From: Pseudoscleropodium purum
Lineage: Eukaryota; Streptophyta; Bryopsida; Hypnales; Brachytheciaceae
Length of the DNA: 64,000 bases
Assembly: GCA_963969395.1 (NCBI GenBank)
Contig: OZ017795.1
Location: 12,710,001-12,774,000 of the forward strand
Direction of reading: 5' to 3'
Under the pieces are notes generated by a model. The model ran no database searches. It was given only the letters and a program-made list of their open reading frames with translations, and was not told the DNA's origin. A program made the position numbers and the translations under genes. Each line of letters opens with the position of its first letter. Position 1 is the stretch's first letter. Below are positions 1-13,200 of the stretch, in pieces.

Positions 1-590
1 TTTAACAAAATTTTCTATTTGTTAACCATTCACCTATGAAAAGGAATCATTTTAAGAAGGTGCAACAAAAAAATCACAAACATTTGAAACAAAATTTAAA
101 AGAGATGTTTCTAATAGATTTTATTTTTTTCTACATGAATTTTTTTGGTTTGTTCCAATTGGATAAGTGATTTATGAGAAAGTTATTGAGTTTCTTGTTT
201 TGTAGGCCATTGGAGCATTTATTTGAAATACAACTTGTTAGATTATTTGAAAACATAACTTGTTAGATCTAAGTATCAATTCCTACAATAAGAATTGAAT
301 TCCCACAATGTTTGTTGAAGAAGAAGTTCTTGCAAGGTTCACTTTGATAACTAGAACAATCTTGCCATTTGGATTGGTGAATTTCAAGTCCATCTTAGAG
401 CCATTAATCATTTGGTTTTTCCCTCTATCTCATACTTTCTTCTACTTAACAATTTTTTAAAGGATAAAAATCAAGTTATTTTTTTTATGAATATTTTATC
501 TTAGACCCTCATCTTAGTTCTTTAACGTAAAATAATTTGATTCAAAACTTAAAGTACTAAATTTTCAGGTTAAAAGGATTCAAAATCTTA
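1..590. other. AT-rich intergenic DNA, no gene seen
   Basis: This stretch is AT-rich with short homopolymer runs. I see no convincing ORF, splice pattern or RNA gene in it. Confidence 0.5.
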
Positions 591-599
591 AAAACTAAT

Positions 600-845
600 T
601 TGCCATGGTGCCAAAATAACTATGTAACCTTCATTTGTGCACAAAATTAAAAAATATCTTGCACTCTATGTGGTCAAAATTTCTTAAATTTCTTCCACAT
701 TTTTATACTAATCTATTGCAAGATCCTATTGTTAGATATTCAAAAACTTATTTCTTTTAAGTTTGTGCTCATTAAACTAGAATTCTAGAAATGACAATTT
801 TGAGCAATTTTTGATGTGAAAACGCTATGAAATTTTAGGGGTTAA
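600..845 (+). repeat. Diverged partial copy of the ~930-bp TIR repeat
   Basis: This stretch resembles the last ~240 bp of the repeats at 41388-42315 and 54417-55354. All three share a run of the form atatcttgca-CTctAc/TgTGG, then a block around 'tagaaatgacaattttgag', then 'gtgaaaacg'. It ends in 'ttttaggggttaa', which is the inverted form of the family terminus TTAACCCCTAAA. The 5' part of the element is absent or too diverged to see. The match is by eye only. Confidence 0.45.
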
Positions 846-3230
846 TCCTAAGCACCTAATTTATATTTGCTAAAATCTAGACCCTTCTCAATTCATTTCA
901 ATTAATATGTCATGTAACTTGAGATTTACATAAAGTGACCATACTAATTGGTAGTGGAGATAGGCCTGGAGCTGTAGGGAAAGGGACACATCTTTTAACC
1001 ATACCAGTGAAAAGATTATAATGGTCAAACAAAAAAATTCTTTTGAGATTGAAGAGGCCATATTTAAGTTGTTGAGGCGATCAAGCCTTTAGGAGTGTAC
1101 AATAATTTGTTAAATTTGCACTATTTAGAATGCAGCATTCAACTATTAAAAGCTTTAAAATTAATCAGTCATGATGGCATATGTGATTTAATAGGGTTAA
1201 GGTTGGTATATATCGGTTCAAGATGTTTTGAGGACCGCCTTGAGAAGTGCCTATGTCCTGAATATCCTCTAATCCAATTCAATTGCTGTCATTATTGCAT
1301 ATGGTCCGCCAATTCAAAATTGAGCATAATTTTGAGCATATTTTCTAAATTTTTTTTTATTATACTTGAAATTCATATTGAAGGTGATTATAGGGGAATG
1401 GTACACTGCTTAAGTTAGTCAATAAATATTTTTATATAATTTCTAAAAAAATTCTATTTATTACTAAATTTCTCTAATTTATTACCCTTTAGATTTTAGA
1501 GGTTTTTTAGTACTAGGATGAGTCTGAAATTTTGATGATTTTTACTTTTAAATTTAGACATTATGTTCTTCTTTGTACAAAAGGTGTAAGAATTTGCCAA
1601 AAGAATTCTAAAAAAGAAAAAGTTGACCTTCACATAGATGCAAAGAAGACTTTATTGTATCCTTGTGCATGCATTTCTAGAGATCTAAAGTACCCTTCTA
1701 TAAAAAATTTGGCAAAATCATGTCCAACAAGTTGTTAAGAGAGGAATTATTTTTGTTTGATATTTTTTGCTTAAAAAGGTAGGAAATTGTCATTTATTCT
1801 TTTGTACACAACTTTTGGAGTAACTTTTGTTTAGGTTCAAATTTTTGGGAATTTGTTATTTATAGTGTTCTTCTACTTATCCATATTTTATTTTTATTTT
1901 GTAAATATTTTCCCTGAAAGCTCCAATACTCTCAGTACATACTACACTGGAAATGCATCATAATCATCATATGTTTCTTGCTTTCTCAGTTTCACCCATT
2001 ACAAAAAATGGCTAGGGAAAAGAAAAATTATTTAATTGCTAGTACTAATATTATTACTCCATCTGTTTTTTGTTCTACTTTCTACACAATTAATACAATT
2101 AATCATGTCCACTGATTCTTATCCTTACGTACTACTAACAGTCAATTGACAAGGACTCTTAATCAATCAGTTGTGTTTTCGAGATGCCCAAACAAAAGGG
2201 CTTGCAAATCAGAGAGTGAAGAACGCTATAGAATCGAATGCGAAGAAACAAATAAGAAACAATACAAACAATGCAGCCTTCAACAGAAACATCTCCACAT
2301 TGAGGTACTTTAGATTCTGGTAGAAAGGAGGGACTGTCGTCTCCAATTTCCATATTGGATTTAATTTCTCTTGTAGCTTGCTAATAGAACTAGTTAGCTC
2401 TTTAGATTTACTAAATTATCAACAAACATTGATTGCTTTGAATTGATGAAACCATGAAATCTATAACAAATTCAAAAGGAAATATTGTACGCTTAGAGGG
2501 AATTAGAAGTTGTTGATTGTGGTAGTGTACAATTGTGGAGTCCACAAGTTGAACAATTTCCTCTGCATCATATTAATCGATAGATCAAGGCAACAAGCAA
2601 AGTGGAACAGGATATTGAGCGTGCCCGTGAGCGAGGTCCTAAACTTTATGGAAGTTGCGAATTGAAACTATAGGAGTAAAAAACAATGGAAGGACACAAC
2701 AATTATATAAGGCGTAGTTTATCCTCCTCTTGAGATTAATTGTACCCTACTTGCGAGAATATTAACTTCTCTAGCCTTGAGTGCTCAACTATCTACTAGA
2801 TGATGAATGTGGTGAATAGTAAACTTCATCCAGTTTGTATTAATTGGAGAAGCTTGAAGAAAAGTCATTTATTATATAAATGGAAAAAAAAAAAGAATAA
2901 TTTACATGAAGCAATCAATATATAGATATATATTGGAGGAGTTTTGATTATTTATTATAGGTTTTCAAAGGTAATCTTATTATCTTTAGGGTTAAGTATT
3001 CAAATTTTGAATAAGAAATGCATATATAAATGTATCTCAAGATTACAGAACTTTAGTGGTTTCATTCATCTAAATTTAAGTAGTTTTGATCTTGTATTGA
3101 TTGGTTCATTAGATGTTTTTTTGGGTGTCTAGAGGGCCGTCTAGGCCTCTTTCTCATGCTACTCTCCAACAGTTTGGAAATGGCAGCTATTAGAATTTTT
3201 TTTCTTTCTTAAAAAAATAATTTTTTTTGA
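846..3230. other. Intergenic region without a supported gene
   Basis: The longest ORFs (1095-1418 plus, 1532-1738 plus, 2159-2353 minus) are AT-biased, match no family I know and lack splice context. Around 2582-2671 a short open stretch reads like real protein (acidic and basic heptad-like residues ending in a Cys), so an old exon fragment is possible, but I cannot name it. Confidence 0.4.
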
Positions 3231-3383
3231 AAATTTGAAAAAAAATTTATTTAAAAAAAATGATGTACCACGTCATGCAACTGTTCTAAGGTAGTGCACA
3301 AAGTTTGAAAACCTAGCTGAACGCAGGGGAACTCATAGCCCTCTTGGGGGCTAAAATCTCATCTAATGCATGTATAGTAATAA

Positions 3384-3551
3384 GCATCAAAAGGTATGCA
3401 TAATTTTCCAATTTTTTTCTTACAACATAAAATTACTGTAAATTTTTTTATAGAGTAAATTTCTACATGTGTAGAAATAGGCATAAAAAGGTATGCATAA
3501 TTTTCCAAATTTTTTTTTTTGCAACATAGAATTATTGTAAATTTTTTAGTG
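3384..3551 (+). repeat. Two tandem copies of a ~97-bp unit
   Basis: The sequence 'aaggtatgcataattttcca' followed by a T-run, 'caacata', 'aattactgtaaattttt' occurs at 3384-3455 and again at 3481-3551, giving a repeat period of about 97 bp. A reverse-complement copy lies at 24780-24845. The sequence after it (3590-3720, around 'gttgcaatattgagagtctt') also recurs inverted at 24310-24425, so this is part of a larger dispersed repeat. Confidence 0.6.
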
Positions 3552-3794
3552 GAAGATGGAAGATAAACTTACTTCTATTTTGGCGATATAACTTAGACCA
3601 TCATCTTTCCAATCTATGGTTGCAATATTGAGAGTCTTCTCAAACAATCCTAATGTGCCACAACTGTATAGGAAATTGTGCCATAATTAATTGTTGCTCA
3701 TCTCTTCTACACAAAAAGAGAATAGTCTACACTATGAAAATCAAGTGTCAATCATGAATGAATTGCCTCCCATACTAGAAACTTAGATGTATAA

Positions 3795-4595
3795 GGTGGA
3801 AGCACCAATAATCAATCAAATAAGTAATTTAAGAACAAATCCTTTGCAATATGAGTTGGTGGATATGTTTCCCAAGTAGAAAAATAGGAAATATGAAGAT
3901 TACTAAATTTTCAAATTTTTATCAAGAAAATTAAAATTACAATGCATTTGGGGACACAAAAGAATTCTTGATCCATAAACAATATCTAGAATCTTCTAAT
4001 TCCAATCATTCCAAACAATACTTTCTTATTCATTATAGTCAAGCCACCCATAACCAATCAAATAAGCAATTCTAGATGTGATTTGGACTAGTACAAGATG
4101 AAGCAAATATTTTTAAGAGGTCAAAAGATAGAAATGATGGGGATTGCAAAAAATTTTGGTAATTTTATCACTTGAATTGTAATAACTATAAATTTTGAAA
4201 GGCAAGAAGTGTGCCAAATCCATTGCCAATCTCTAGACTCTTCCAATTCCAATCATTCAAAAACTACTATCTTACTCAATGTTTTATGTTTTTCTACTCA
4301 CTACATTAGGACATGTGTCATGAATCTATTAGTCTCAATTTTGAAAAGGAGAAAAAAAAATTCTAGCTTTGGTTGGAAATAAGTCAATCTATAGGTTGAT
4401 TATTGGGCCCTGATTAGGAATGGGTGGCTCTACCTTACCACAGATAATGTGTCATAACCTTATTAGTTGCAAACTTGAAAGGACAAAAAAACACAATTTT
4501 CAAGCTTCGGCAGATCCGGTCTAAGGAATTAACACCCCTTCCACGTTGGGTACTGGACATGGTTGGTAATTGGTGCCTCCACCTTACTGTAAATC
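3795..4595 (+). repeat. Dispersed repeat, partly in tandem
   Basis: Two related blocks follow each other at 3795-4045 and 4050-4345. Both run from 'caatcaaataag' to 'tccaattccaatcatt'-like sequence. The second continues into 'acatgtgtcatgaatctatt', a homopurine run and 'ttggttggaaataag'. Similar sequence occurs at 25600-26060 and 32370-32740. Sub-blocks end with 'ctctacctta' near 4430 and 'ccacctta' near 4582. The family is unknown to me and no coding capacity is visible. Confidence 0.55.
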
Positions 4596-4599
4596 CAAT

Positions 4600-4983
4600 C
4601 TGTCACAGCTTGGCAGTCACGCCATCTAAGAATTCAATCGGTCCCAAGGTTTCATTGAACCAATTATACTATGGATCCGCACTTCATTATGGGGATTCCT
4701 ACAAGGCATGATTTCATTCAGATTGTTGACACGTACAATGTGCATTCTTGACATTGACCAACCGTATGAGAAAAGAGAGGCGCACTGCAATGTATACAAA
4801 ATTCCACATGAATGCATAGTTCATTGAGGACAACAGCGGGAAACTCAAGCAACCCTCAAATCCTCAATCCTCCAATGATATTCTATTCGTAAAGGAGTCG
4901 TTGATACGGCAGTCTCAAAGAGGTTGGAAGACTTCTCGAACTGAGCATGTGGAGAACCTCAAGGACAGTTGAATCCATTCTGT
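4600..4983 (-). other. 3' flank and probable 3' UTR of the proteasome gene
   Basis: This stretch is richer in GC than the DNA to its left and lies directly downstream of the stop codon of the minus-strand proteasome gene. I could not place the polyadenylation site. Confidence 0.4.
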
Positions 4984-7900
4984 TTATGTTGATGCTTCAC
5001 CCATCTCTGCTTCGGCTGGGCCTTCCTGGACTGGATAGTATTTGTAATGAAGTTCACCAACATCGTCACCTGCCATTTTCTTCCACCCAGCAGGACCTAC
5101 GTAGTAAACTGCAAGCAAGAAAATTTTGTGTAAGGGTAAAAGAGACTTTTGATAGTTAAGACCACAAATCACAACAAAACTGACTCATCTTTGGCAGCTT
5201 TCTTGATGATACCAGATCGTTCAAAACTGTAGGGCATGATTTCTTCGTTCTTTTGGTACGTATACTTGCCTTCATTGAAGCATCTTACATGACCTAATTC
5301 AAATCCATAAGAATGGAAGCAGACACTTTTGGCCATTTGACCACTTAGGGATTAACAATTTTAGGATAAGTCGAGCAATATAACTGAATAGAGCGAACAA
5401 TAACGTGAAGTAGAATACCCATCAACAACCCACATAAGAAAGGACCAGCATTGCTTACCACTGACTACACCACCACTAGCTCCATCACGGAAAGTAGCAT
5501 GGTAAATAGAACGACGAGCAAGCTCTACTGCTTCATCAATGGACATGTCCCAATTGAATCTGAAAACACAAATAACCGACAGCACCCTTCAAAAAGTGAA
5601 TCAACGATAAATCGCAGAAACTTTGTGAAAAGCAGCATTATCTTAGAGAAAATCGATACGCAGGCTGGTAGTAACGCTAATCTGGATATACATCACAATC
5701 GCATTGTGTCCAAATCTTCATCCTCCCTTACCCAGTGTCGAGGACACCATACGCGTAAGTGGATCCAGATCCAACAGAAAACCGTGTGCCCTTCACCCTG
5801 CCACCCTCGCTGTCCACATAGTATAGGCCCGGGCCCTGCCAGTACGGTTCAAATTACAACAAAGAAAATGCAGATGTCAAGACCAAATCCATACCGAACT
5901 TAACATCAAGGCAAATCAAGTACTTCAGTTAACACAAGAAAGATGCAACGAAAGCGAAAACAATAAATTCTAGCACAAGCATCTGGCATCACCTCTACTA
6001 AACTGGAAATTCGTTTTTGTCCAATGACTATATTTAATAACTTGCAGAGGTACGTTTTCAGAGTTTGCACTCAACAGATGAAGAAGTTCATAAAAGTAAG
6101 CTCACTGGATAATTCTGACAGCAGGCAATAGCACAGCTGGTCCAGTGTTTATTGGGACAGATTTACATTCTCGTGTACAGACTTTCGAGCTCACATTTTC
6201 TACGTACATAACTGGACCTTAAGTCGAGAGTATCGATAACAGAAAAAGGAATGTACCGTTTCATCCCAGCCAGCAATCATAGTGCCCATGGATAGGCCCA
6301 TTCCTCTATATGAATAGAGAGTATTTGCAAGGAGTTTTGAAGCGCCAGTTACTGAAATGCGCCTCTTATTTGCTAACTCATGCAGCCGACACTGCCAAAA
6401 TCAAGAAGTAATAAAATCAGCTTGAGCCATTATTCTGAACCTAGACAATGGTTAGAAGGGTTAAGCTTTCGTAGGATATTTTCCGTTTCACGTGCTTCTC
6501 AATACCTATTAATTAATTGAATAGACAATATCTGTCATACTAGACTAATTTCTCAAATACGGGGGCTTGCGTACCTCAATATCAAAAGATTGTGCAGAGT
6601 CTAGGATTGCACTCTGTACTATTTTGCAGAAAGAGAACTGAAAGCAAGGAAAATGAGATAAGATACCCGAGTGCCTAGATTTCGTTGCCAGAATTGGCAA
6701 TCGGCAGCACCTCCGGCCATAGTGCCTAGCAGGTACGGATTGATTTCCAAAATCTTCTTCACCGTTTGAGAGGCTGCCGCGGGAATACCAATACCGTTAT
6801 CAGTAACATGTACAAAACTTAGTTCATCCACAGTCACAAACTTTTCAAACGAGAAGTTTAGTTTTTGACAGACATAAAAACTACGTTCGCTACTGAACTT
6901 AAAATTACACTAAATATAAGAAAAGATCCTCGTTCTGTTCCAAAGTATTACAAATAAAACAATTCTAATAGACAACAATGATGACCACAACAGCAATTGC
7001 CGTCGAGAGGGTTCAGCAAAGAGCATACAAATGTAGTTGCCCATGCTGGCACGAGAGTCAGCAGCCACAATGACGCCATGCTTGAAAACGAAAGCCAAGG
7101 TAGTTGTACCCTTTGCAGGTTTTACCATCTGCACAGCTGCTCTTTGAAAACCATCGAGCTGCATCACCACAAACATTCTTGTCAGAAACTTCTATAAATT
7201 GTGGTCCAGAATCAATATTCACCAGGGCTTCAGAAAGAGGTAGTACCTACTCGAAATCTATTACAGCAAATCCGTAACCATAATCCCCAAATTGACAATG
7301 ACAATCCCAGTCAGCTCTTGCTCTGCTCAAATTCCCTCCGATTGTCGGCTCAATCATATTAAAGAAGATCCTAAAGCTTTAAGGAACTCATCCTTCTACT
7401 ATGCTGATCCCTGTTCCCAACAGTAGCTCATCTATTCGTACACATGGGTTGGGATTATCCGCAAATTGAGCGTAAGCATGACTCGGCAAAATCTATAAGG
7501 TCACTGATCTTGAAATGAAAATGAGGCTATCTACTTTCACTTATTGACGCCCACAACCTCCCACTCGAGTGATCTCTCCACAGCTCTATGAAGATCGCCC
7601 AAAAATCTCATTCCAACATGTTAATTGTAATGCTTATAGTTTGACAGAAGTAGTGTCCTCTACCTATTCAATACGGATATCGCTATTTCCGGCCTTCGAC
7701 AGACAAGATGATCAAGAAACCCTAAAATCAAGATACATTTACATATCTGAAATTAGGATTGCTGGTTCCGCAAAACTACATGATTAGGGCTTTATGTGCC
7801 ACAAACCCTTAATTACACCCAACTTCTCAACAAGAGGCTCAATCCATAAGTTCCAAGCTCGTCAACAACTACCCTCTGGGACCAAATTTCTTCACAAATC

Positions 7901-8029
7901 CACAGCGACGAGAGCACTTACATCAGCAACAGCAGGCAACTGGAAGCTCGGGGCGGCATAGAAGTGAGGCTCCACGCTCGAAGGCAAACTATGGAGCGTG
8001 GCTGGCTCCAAACCACTGAAATCCAACAT
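4984..8029 (-). CDS. PBE: 20S proteasome subunit beta type-5 (chymotrypsin-like)
   Basis: This encodes the beta-5 catalytic subunit of the 20S proteasome, which gives the chymotrypsin-like cleavage in cytosol and nucleus. Seven coding exons splice in phase on the minus strand: 8029-7922, 7158-7029, 6773-6667, 6391-6257, 5835-5732, 5559-5459 and 5108-4984. All have GT-AG borders and sum to 810 nt, or 269 residues, close to plant homologues. A propeptide (1-53) is followed by the mature end TTTLAF, so the catalytic threonine is Thr54. Asp70 and Lys86 sit at the Asp17 and Lys33 positions of the mature enzyme. Conserved blocks include [40 protein letters not shown] and [10 protein letters not shown]. 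The ATG at 8029 is the only in-frame ATG upstream of the conserved part in exon 1. Exon 1 (propeptide) is the least conserved. All key residues are present, so the gene looks functional. Confidence 0.96.
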
Positions 8030-8600
8030 CGTTGAAGAGCTGAGACACGATCTGCGACAGAATTCAATTTGTCGATTCGGCAAATGGCAACCAAAGCTCC
8101 GGTAGTGTCGCGACGAAACTTGGAACCCAAAACTTGGAACCCTAATGATCGCCAGAGTACATTGTGCAATCGCCCTTCTTGTGCACGCCACTTCGGGCAC
8201 CGAAAACGTTCATTTGACGGATGAAAACAGGTTTTTTCGACGATTTTCATCCATATTTTTTGAGAGATGCTGTAGTAAATTTTTTTTTGGAAATTTAACA
8301 CTTGCAGGCTACCACGTGTCTCTAGATGACTTCTGTCGATGAAGCTTGTTTCCTTGCCGACGGACCCACTCAGCCTCGCACAATGTGCCTGGCACTTGTT
8401 CTCCATGCGAGTGCTCTGAGCTCAAATTTAGGGTTGCTGTACCTCAGTTTTAGTCTTTGTTCTCGTCGCTGAAGCAAAGCTGCCATCGCCATCGCCATCG
8501 CCACAGACAATCCCTCAGGTTCTGCTTCTGTTTTCCGTCTCTAACTTTCTGTTTGCTGGCAATTTTCCTTTTCTATTGCGGAAGCATCTAGAGTTTTTTG
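8030..8600. promoter_or_regulatory. Shared divergent promoter region
   Basis: The start codons of the proteasome gene (minus) and the BAP31-like gene (plus) are under 1 kb apart and point away from each other. In between are AACCCTAA at 8138-8145 and its inverted form TTTAGGGTT at 8427-8435. These resemble telo-boxes, which are common near start sites of housekeeping genes in plants. A G-box core CACGTG lies at 8313-8318. A (CCATCG)3 microsatellite lies near 8483. No clear TATA box is visible. Transcription start sites are not determined. Confidence 0.6.
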
Positions 8601-8971
8601 GTGAGTTTCCTGCGCTTGGTGAATGTAATTTCCGGTGTCGCCCCTGGAAGTCGATTGTTCTCACGAAATTGGGGAGGTCCGACTGTATGAAATTAAGCTC
8701 TATACTATTATGAGAATACATCATCATGGGCCTGACTTTTGCTGTCGTTAATGATTTTTTTTGGTTTTCTGCTTGTCGAGATTCAGAAGACGATCTGTGG
8801 TAGTTGTACAGTAGTGATCTAATTATTTCTGGGGATGTTTATTACTTTGATTTCGTAGAGGTTTGTAGAGTTCATGTAGTGCAAGTTTATGCTAGGCTTT
8901 TTGTCGTTTTTAGACGATGATGTGAGAAGTTTTCGAAGCTTCTGATTGTAGGTGTGTTCGATTATTTGCAG
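8601..8971 (+). other. Probable 5'-UTR intron of the BAP31-like gene
   Basis: A good donor (G|GTGAGT at 8601) and an acceptor with a pyrimidine-rich tract ('attatttgcag' ending at 8971) flank this stretch, 26 bp before the start codon. The acceptor is convincing; the donor choice is less sure. Confidence 0.5.
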
Positions 8972-8997
8972 GTGCTTCGATTTAACGGTCTCTCAGG

Positions 8998-10236
8998 ATG
9001 GCGCTCCAATGGTTCCTGCTTGGAGTTGTTGCTGCTGTTGAAGCAGCTGTTCTGTTGCTGCTGGCAGCGCCGTTGCCTCAGGGACTTGCGAAACAAGTTT
9101 TGGAGCTTGTGAAGAAATCACTGCAACCGGGTTTGGCTGTTGTGCCGTTTGCGGTTTTCCAGCTCTTGGGTAGTTTACCACCACCTTTTTTCTGACCCTG
9201 TTCATTCGAGAGACTTCTGAAATGATTTCTTCGCGTGCGGTTTCCATATTAATACCCTAATTGCAGCTTGATCTATATTATGCCTTGGAGGGTTTTATGC
9301 TGGTTTCTTGCCTGTTTGAAATTCTACTAAACAAACATCTAAGGTGTATAATTGAATAATATTTTTTCCTTGTGATAGAAATGACAGCTCCTTGTAGGTT
9401 AAGTGAAGTTGAATTTAAGCTGAAGTGAAGTTGAGCGTTCGTGGCTTCTTGTTTTTAAGCTTTTCTTTTAAAATATAACTACATTTTCTTTCATTTTTAC
9501 TCCCAAGTTTGCATGGTCCTATGCCCAGTATCACTTTGACGACTTCTGAACCGGTGTCTGGCACCTACCAAGCTAGTGATACATGTTTTGTTGGTGCTAT
9601 TTTGACTTAAGATGTCGTCATCAATTTTGGGGCTGGTTGCAGAGGTATACTGGAAGTATGAGCATCGCATCAACTGCGGCAAGACGGAGTGCTCCCCATT
9701 TGACAGAGATCGTTTCCAAAGATCGGTAAGACCACAACCGTTTTTTCAAGGACATGTCATTCGCCGGCTTGCTAGCAATCTTGTAGTCTTAAGGATGTGC
9801 ATACATTACTTGCGTTTGTAGAGAAACTATAATACTCGATTTATCCCCCAATGGACTGGTTCTCATGTAGTTTTTAAGATTATACTTGGGCCTGTGCAGC
9901 TTTTCAAGTCTCAACGGAATGCTCTTCTTGGGCTCAGTGCTGTCTTCTTGTACTGGTAAGCACGCCAAAAACATGGATGTTTCATTCATTTGGAGTAATT
10001 CATTATTATTCATTCAGTTCTTGAATAGTGTGTGCCCTGTCGTGCAGAACAAATTTCATGTTTTTATGACATGTCTGCTTGAATGTTCAACTTGCAACTT
10101 CTGAATCATTATACTTGGGTTGGCAATTGATACTAATACTTGGGTTGTCTCGTGTAGGCTTTTATTCCGGATTGCAAAGATGCAGCAAGATTTGTTGCAA
10201 GCTGAAAATCGTGTGAAGGTGGCAAAGGAGGAATGA
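8998..10236 (+). CDS. BAP31-like endoplasmic reticulum membrane protein
   Basis: This is a small protein of the B-cell receptor-associated 31-like family, known in plants as short ER transmembrane proteins whose exact function is poorly defined. Four exons join in phase: 8998-9169, 9643-9725, 9900-9955 and 10158-10236 (390 nt, 129 residues). It starts MALQW, as plant homologues do. Three hydrophobic segments lie near residues 4-25, 45-61 and 93-110. The conserved loop FQLLEVYWKYEH is followed by two cysteines (69 and 74), a KSQRN motif (88-92) and a short charged tail ending in KEE. Only a stub of the coiled coil of animal BAP31 is present, which is usual for this plant subgroup. The family fit comes from memory of an Arabidopsis homologue beginning MALQW with FQLLDIYWK. 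Confidence 0.9.
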
Positions 10237-13200
10237 TGAACTCGATTGCCAGTTTTGTAAATTGCTATATACATGGGTGTTTTCTCTGTCTAAAGTTTTA
10301 GTATGCGTCTGAAATATGTCCAGATAAGTGGAGCTTTAGACCACATTGGTACGGTATATTTGAATGTTTGTTGGTGTAACGTGTTCTTGAATATATTAAA
10401 CCTGGTTGTTTCATTTGCTCAACCAGTATTTCCATTTCTGTATTTTCTCTTTGTATGTCTGTCCTACATTCAAGACTAACAAATTTTTAACTTCAGAAAT
10501 TAAGAAATTAGTCTCTAGCTTCTGAGTGGGGTTCAAATATTGATCTTGTACTTTCACATCTTTTTGTCCTATTGTTAATCATGGAATTCACCTTTAAGTA
10601 TTTGCCATTGTGTATTGCAGCAAATTCTGTAAATATTGTAATGGCTTGAATGTTTTCAATGAGGCTTTGGTCAGGCAATGTTTCACCTTGTTCATGTATG
10701 ATGTGGTTTGCATGCTTCACATATTATGCTGTATCCTTAATAATTCATGCAGTGCTCTTTGGTTTCGTGTTTTTAGGTTTGAAAATCATAGATTTAAAAA
10801 TAGTTGTGTGATGTATAATGCAATGGATTATGCTCGTCTCTGGACCTGGATTTGAGAAACACCACCTCTCTAGCATTTCTGTCATTCAGGCATATCCAAT
10901 CTGGATTGCTGATCTTATTCTTCATGTGTCATGTGGGTCATAACTCTTTGTGCCATAATTGCTTTTGTTCAAAATTACACATGTAATTTGATATGGTTCA
11001 TTGTGCAGGTAATGCATTTAGTAAGAAGTCAGGACTTGAGAAATGGCCAAAATTACATGTAGTTGTGTCTTGGATTTGGTTGCAGAGGAGGAAGGACAAA
11101 TTGCAAAGCAGGTCAGTACTGTAGAAAATCAAAGATACTATAGAGCTTTGATTTTTAAGGTGCAGGTATGTGGTAAATAATCTCTATTTGTCCTGTATTC
11201 CACTATATTCTTGGATTTCTAGGGTCTCTTAGGTAACTGTTAATCAGACAATGTACCCAATTTGACTAGAACTTGTTGTAAGTGTGCATTCTAGGGTGTG
11301 GATGTACTCTCATAGTAGATGTGTAAACTTCTTTTTCCATTTGGCTTAACCCCTTGTACAACTAGGACACTATTTTGCCCTAGAATGTGCCCACTGAGTA
11401 CAGTTTAATCAAACTAGGTTTACTTTTTATTTAGGTGCAGCTACCTTATGTTGTTTTAGGAGAGTGCTTCAAACAAGTGCTGAGGACTGGTAAGTTATTA
11501 CCTTAATTTTTGCAGCCTGCTGTAGCTTTTGAAGACTGATCAGGGAGCAGTGCTGAACTCTTATGAGAAGGAAACTCTGCAGGTTTCGTAACTACACCTA
11601 AAATCTTCCAAAAATGCATTTTGACTAATGGTCTATGAGTAGAGACTGTACATTTAGGCACCAATCAGGAGGTGCCAGATTTAGTAATAGATTACACTTA
11701 GGTGCAGTTACCTTTTTACAAGTTTCAGGCATTCATCTCTGGCCCAGATAACTGCATGCTGTTGCATATTAACTTATACCCAAAGGCAATGCACCTTCTA
11801 GTTAAAGTGAACCAGAATTCCCTCACTACTTGTGATATCTGATGCCAGCAGTTACAGTGAAAGTATTGAGATGGTTCCCTGCCTTGCTGTCCTAGTTGAT
11901 AATCAATTTCCAGCTACTCTACCTCCTGGATGGAAGGCTTTCAGGAGGAAAATCAAATGTGGATTTTTTTTTCCATGTCATAGTATTATGAAGCCCAAAG
12001 TGTTCAGAACTTTAGCCGACTTTGTGCCGAGTATTGGCCTGAATCTTTGAATCACAGGGGGGGAATGGTAAGTCATGTGGGTAGTATGTATGTATTTCTC
12101 ATGGTGTAACGAAAATTTATTGGTCAACTAGGACTAGAACCAGGACCACCACCACAGCAGTACATTATAGGCAGTACTTTCTTCAATTTGGATTTCTCAT
12201 GGAATGTTTCATGTTTATTGTGCCAGGGCAAAGGCTACTTGTATTGATGGAGAATCCCAGCTGATCTCTTGCTACATGGATGAAACGAAACATGGCACCA
12301 GCACTTCTGCTCCTGCAGGACCTGCTCAATGCTTATGACCAAAGATAGAGGATTAGTTGCATAAAAGATAAGAGGATCCTATTTGCATCCCTTTTAAGTA
12401 TTTTAATGCATGCAGATTTGTGACACTTGAGACATGGATAGAGATGATGAGAGATCTTTGTTACAGCCACCAAATATGTTGAGATTAAATATGTTGAATT
12501 TCAAAGTGGGATAAATACTGTCTTACTAGGTGATGAATGGCAACTCCATTTCCATTCAAAGACCTAATGGCCACAGATATTTAGGCAAGTCATGTTTACA
12601 CCCCACCTTGCTAATTGAAGTTCAACAAACTGTATGATCAGATACATTCTTATTGTCATCCTTAATATACAAGATGGGATCAGGTCCCTAGCATTTTTTT
12701 TATCTCTACCTTATTAAGAAGTCTTTTCATTTTCAGGAGTCTTGTCATTGAGTTCATCTTGTAATTACACAACTGCTGATTGATACTGTACAGGACAGGA
12801 TATTACATTGACAAGCTGACTGGTAGTGTACACGACATTCCAGCTCAGCTTTCATGGAAAGGGTAATAATATTGGACGACACTCTGGTGGTGGACAGAAT
12901 TGCACAGGAGCAGTCTTATTAGGTATTTTAGAGGCTTCTACTGGTAAGTATCTGGAAGTTTTTGTCCTTCAGTTTTGAGTGGTGTCTGTAAGTGCTAGCC
13001 CTGTCATATCCTCCAGGATAATATAATGCAATGCAATGCAACTAGGTCTGAACCATCAGTATTGTAGCATTCTCTGCTGGTGATTTTGGTAGAGGATGAC
13101 CAGACTCCTGATCATTCCTTACGCTTATATGATGCAATGATGTTCTTCTGCTTGTGATGTCAGTCTCTCTTGTGACTTTGGGGTCACAAATGCTTGCATC

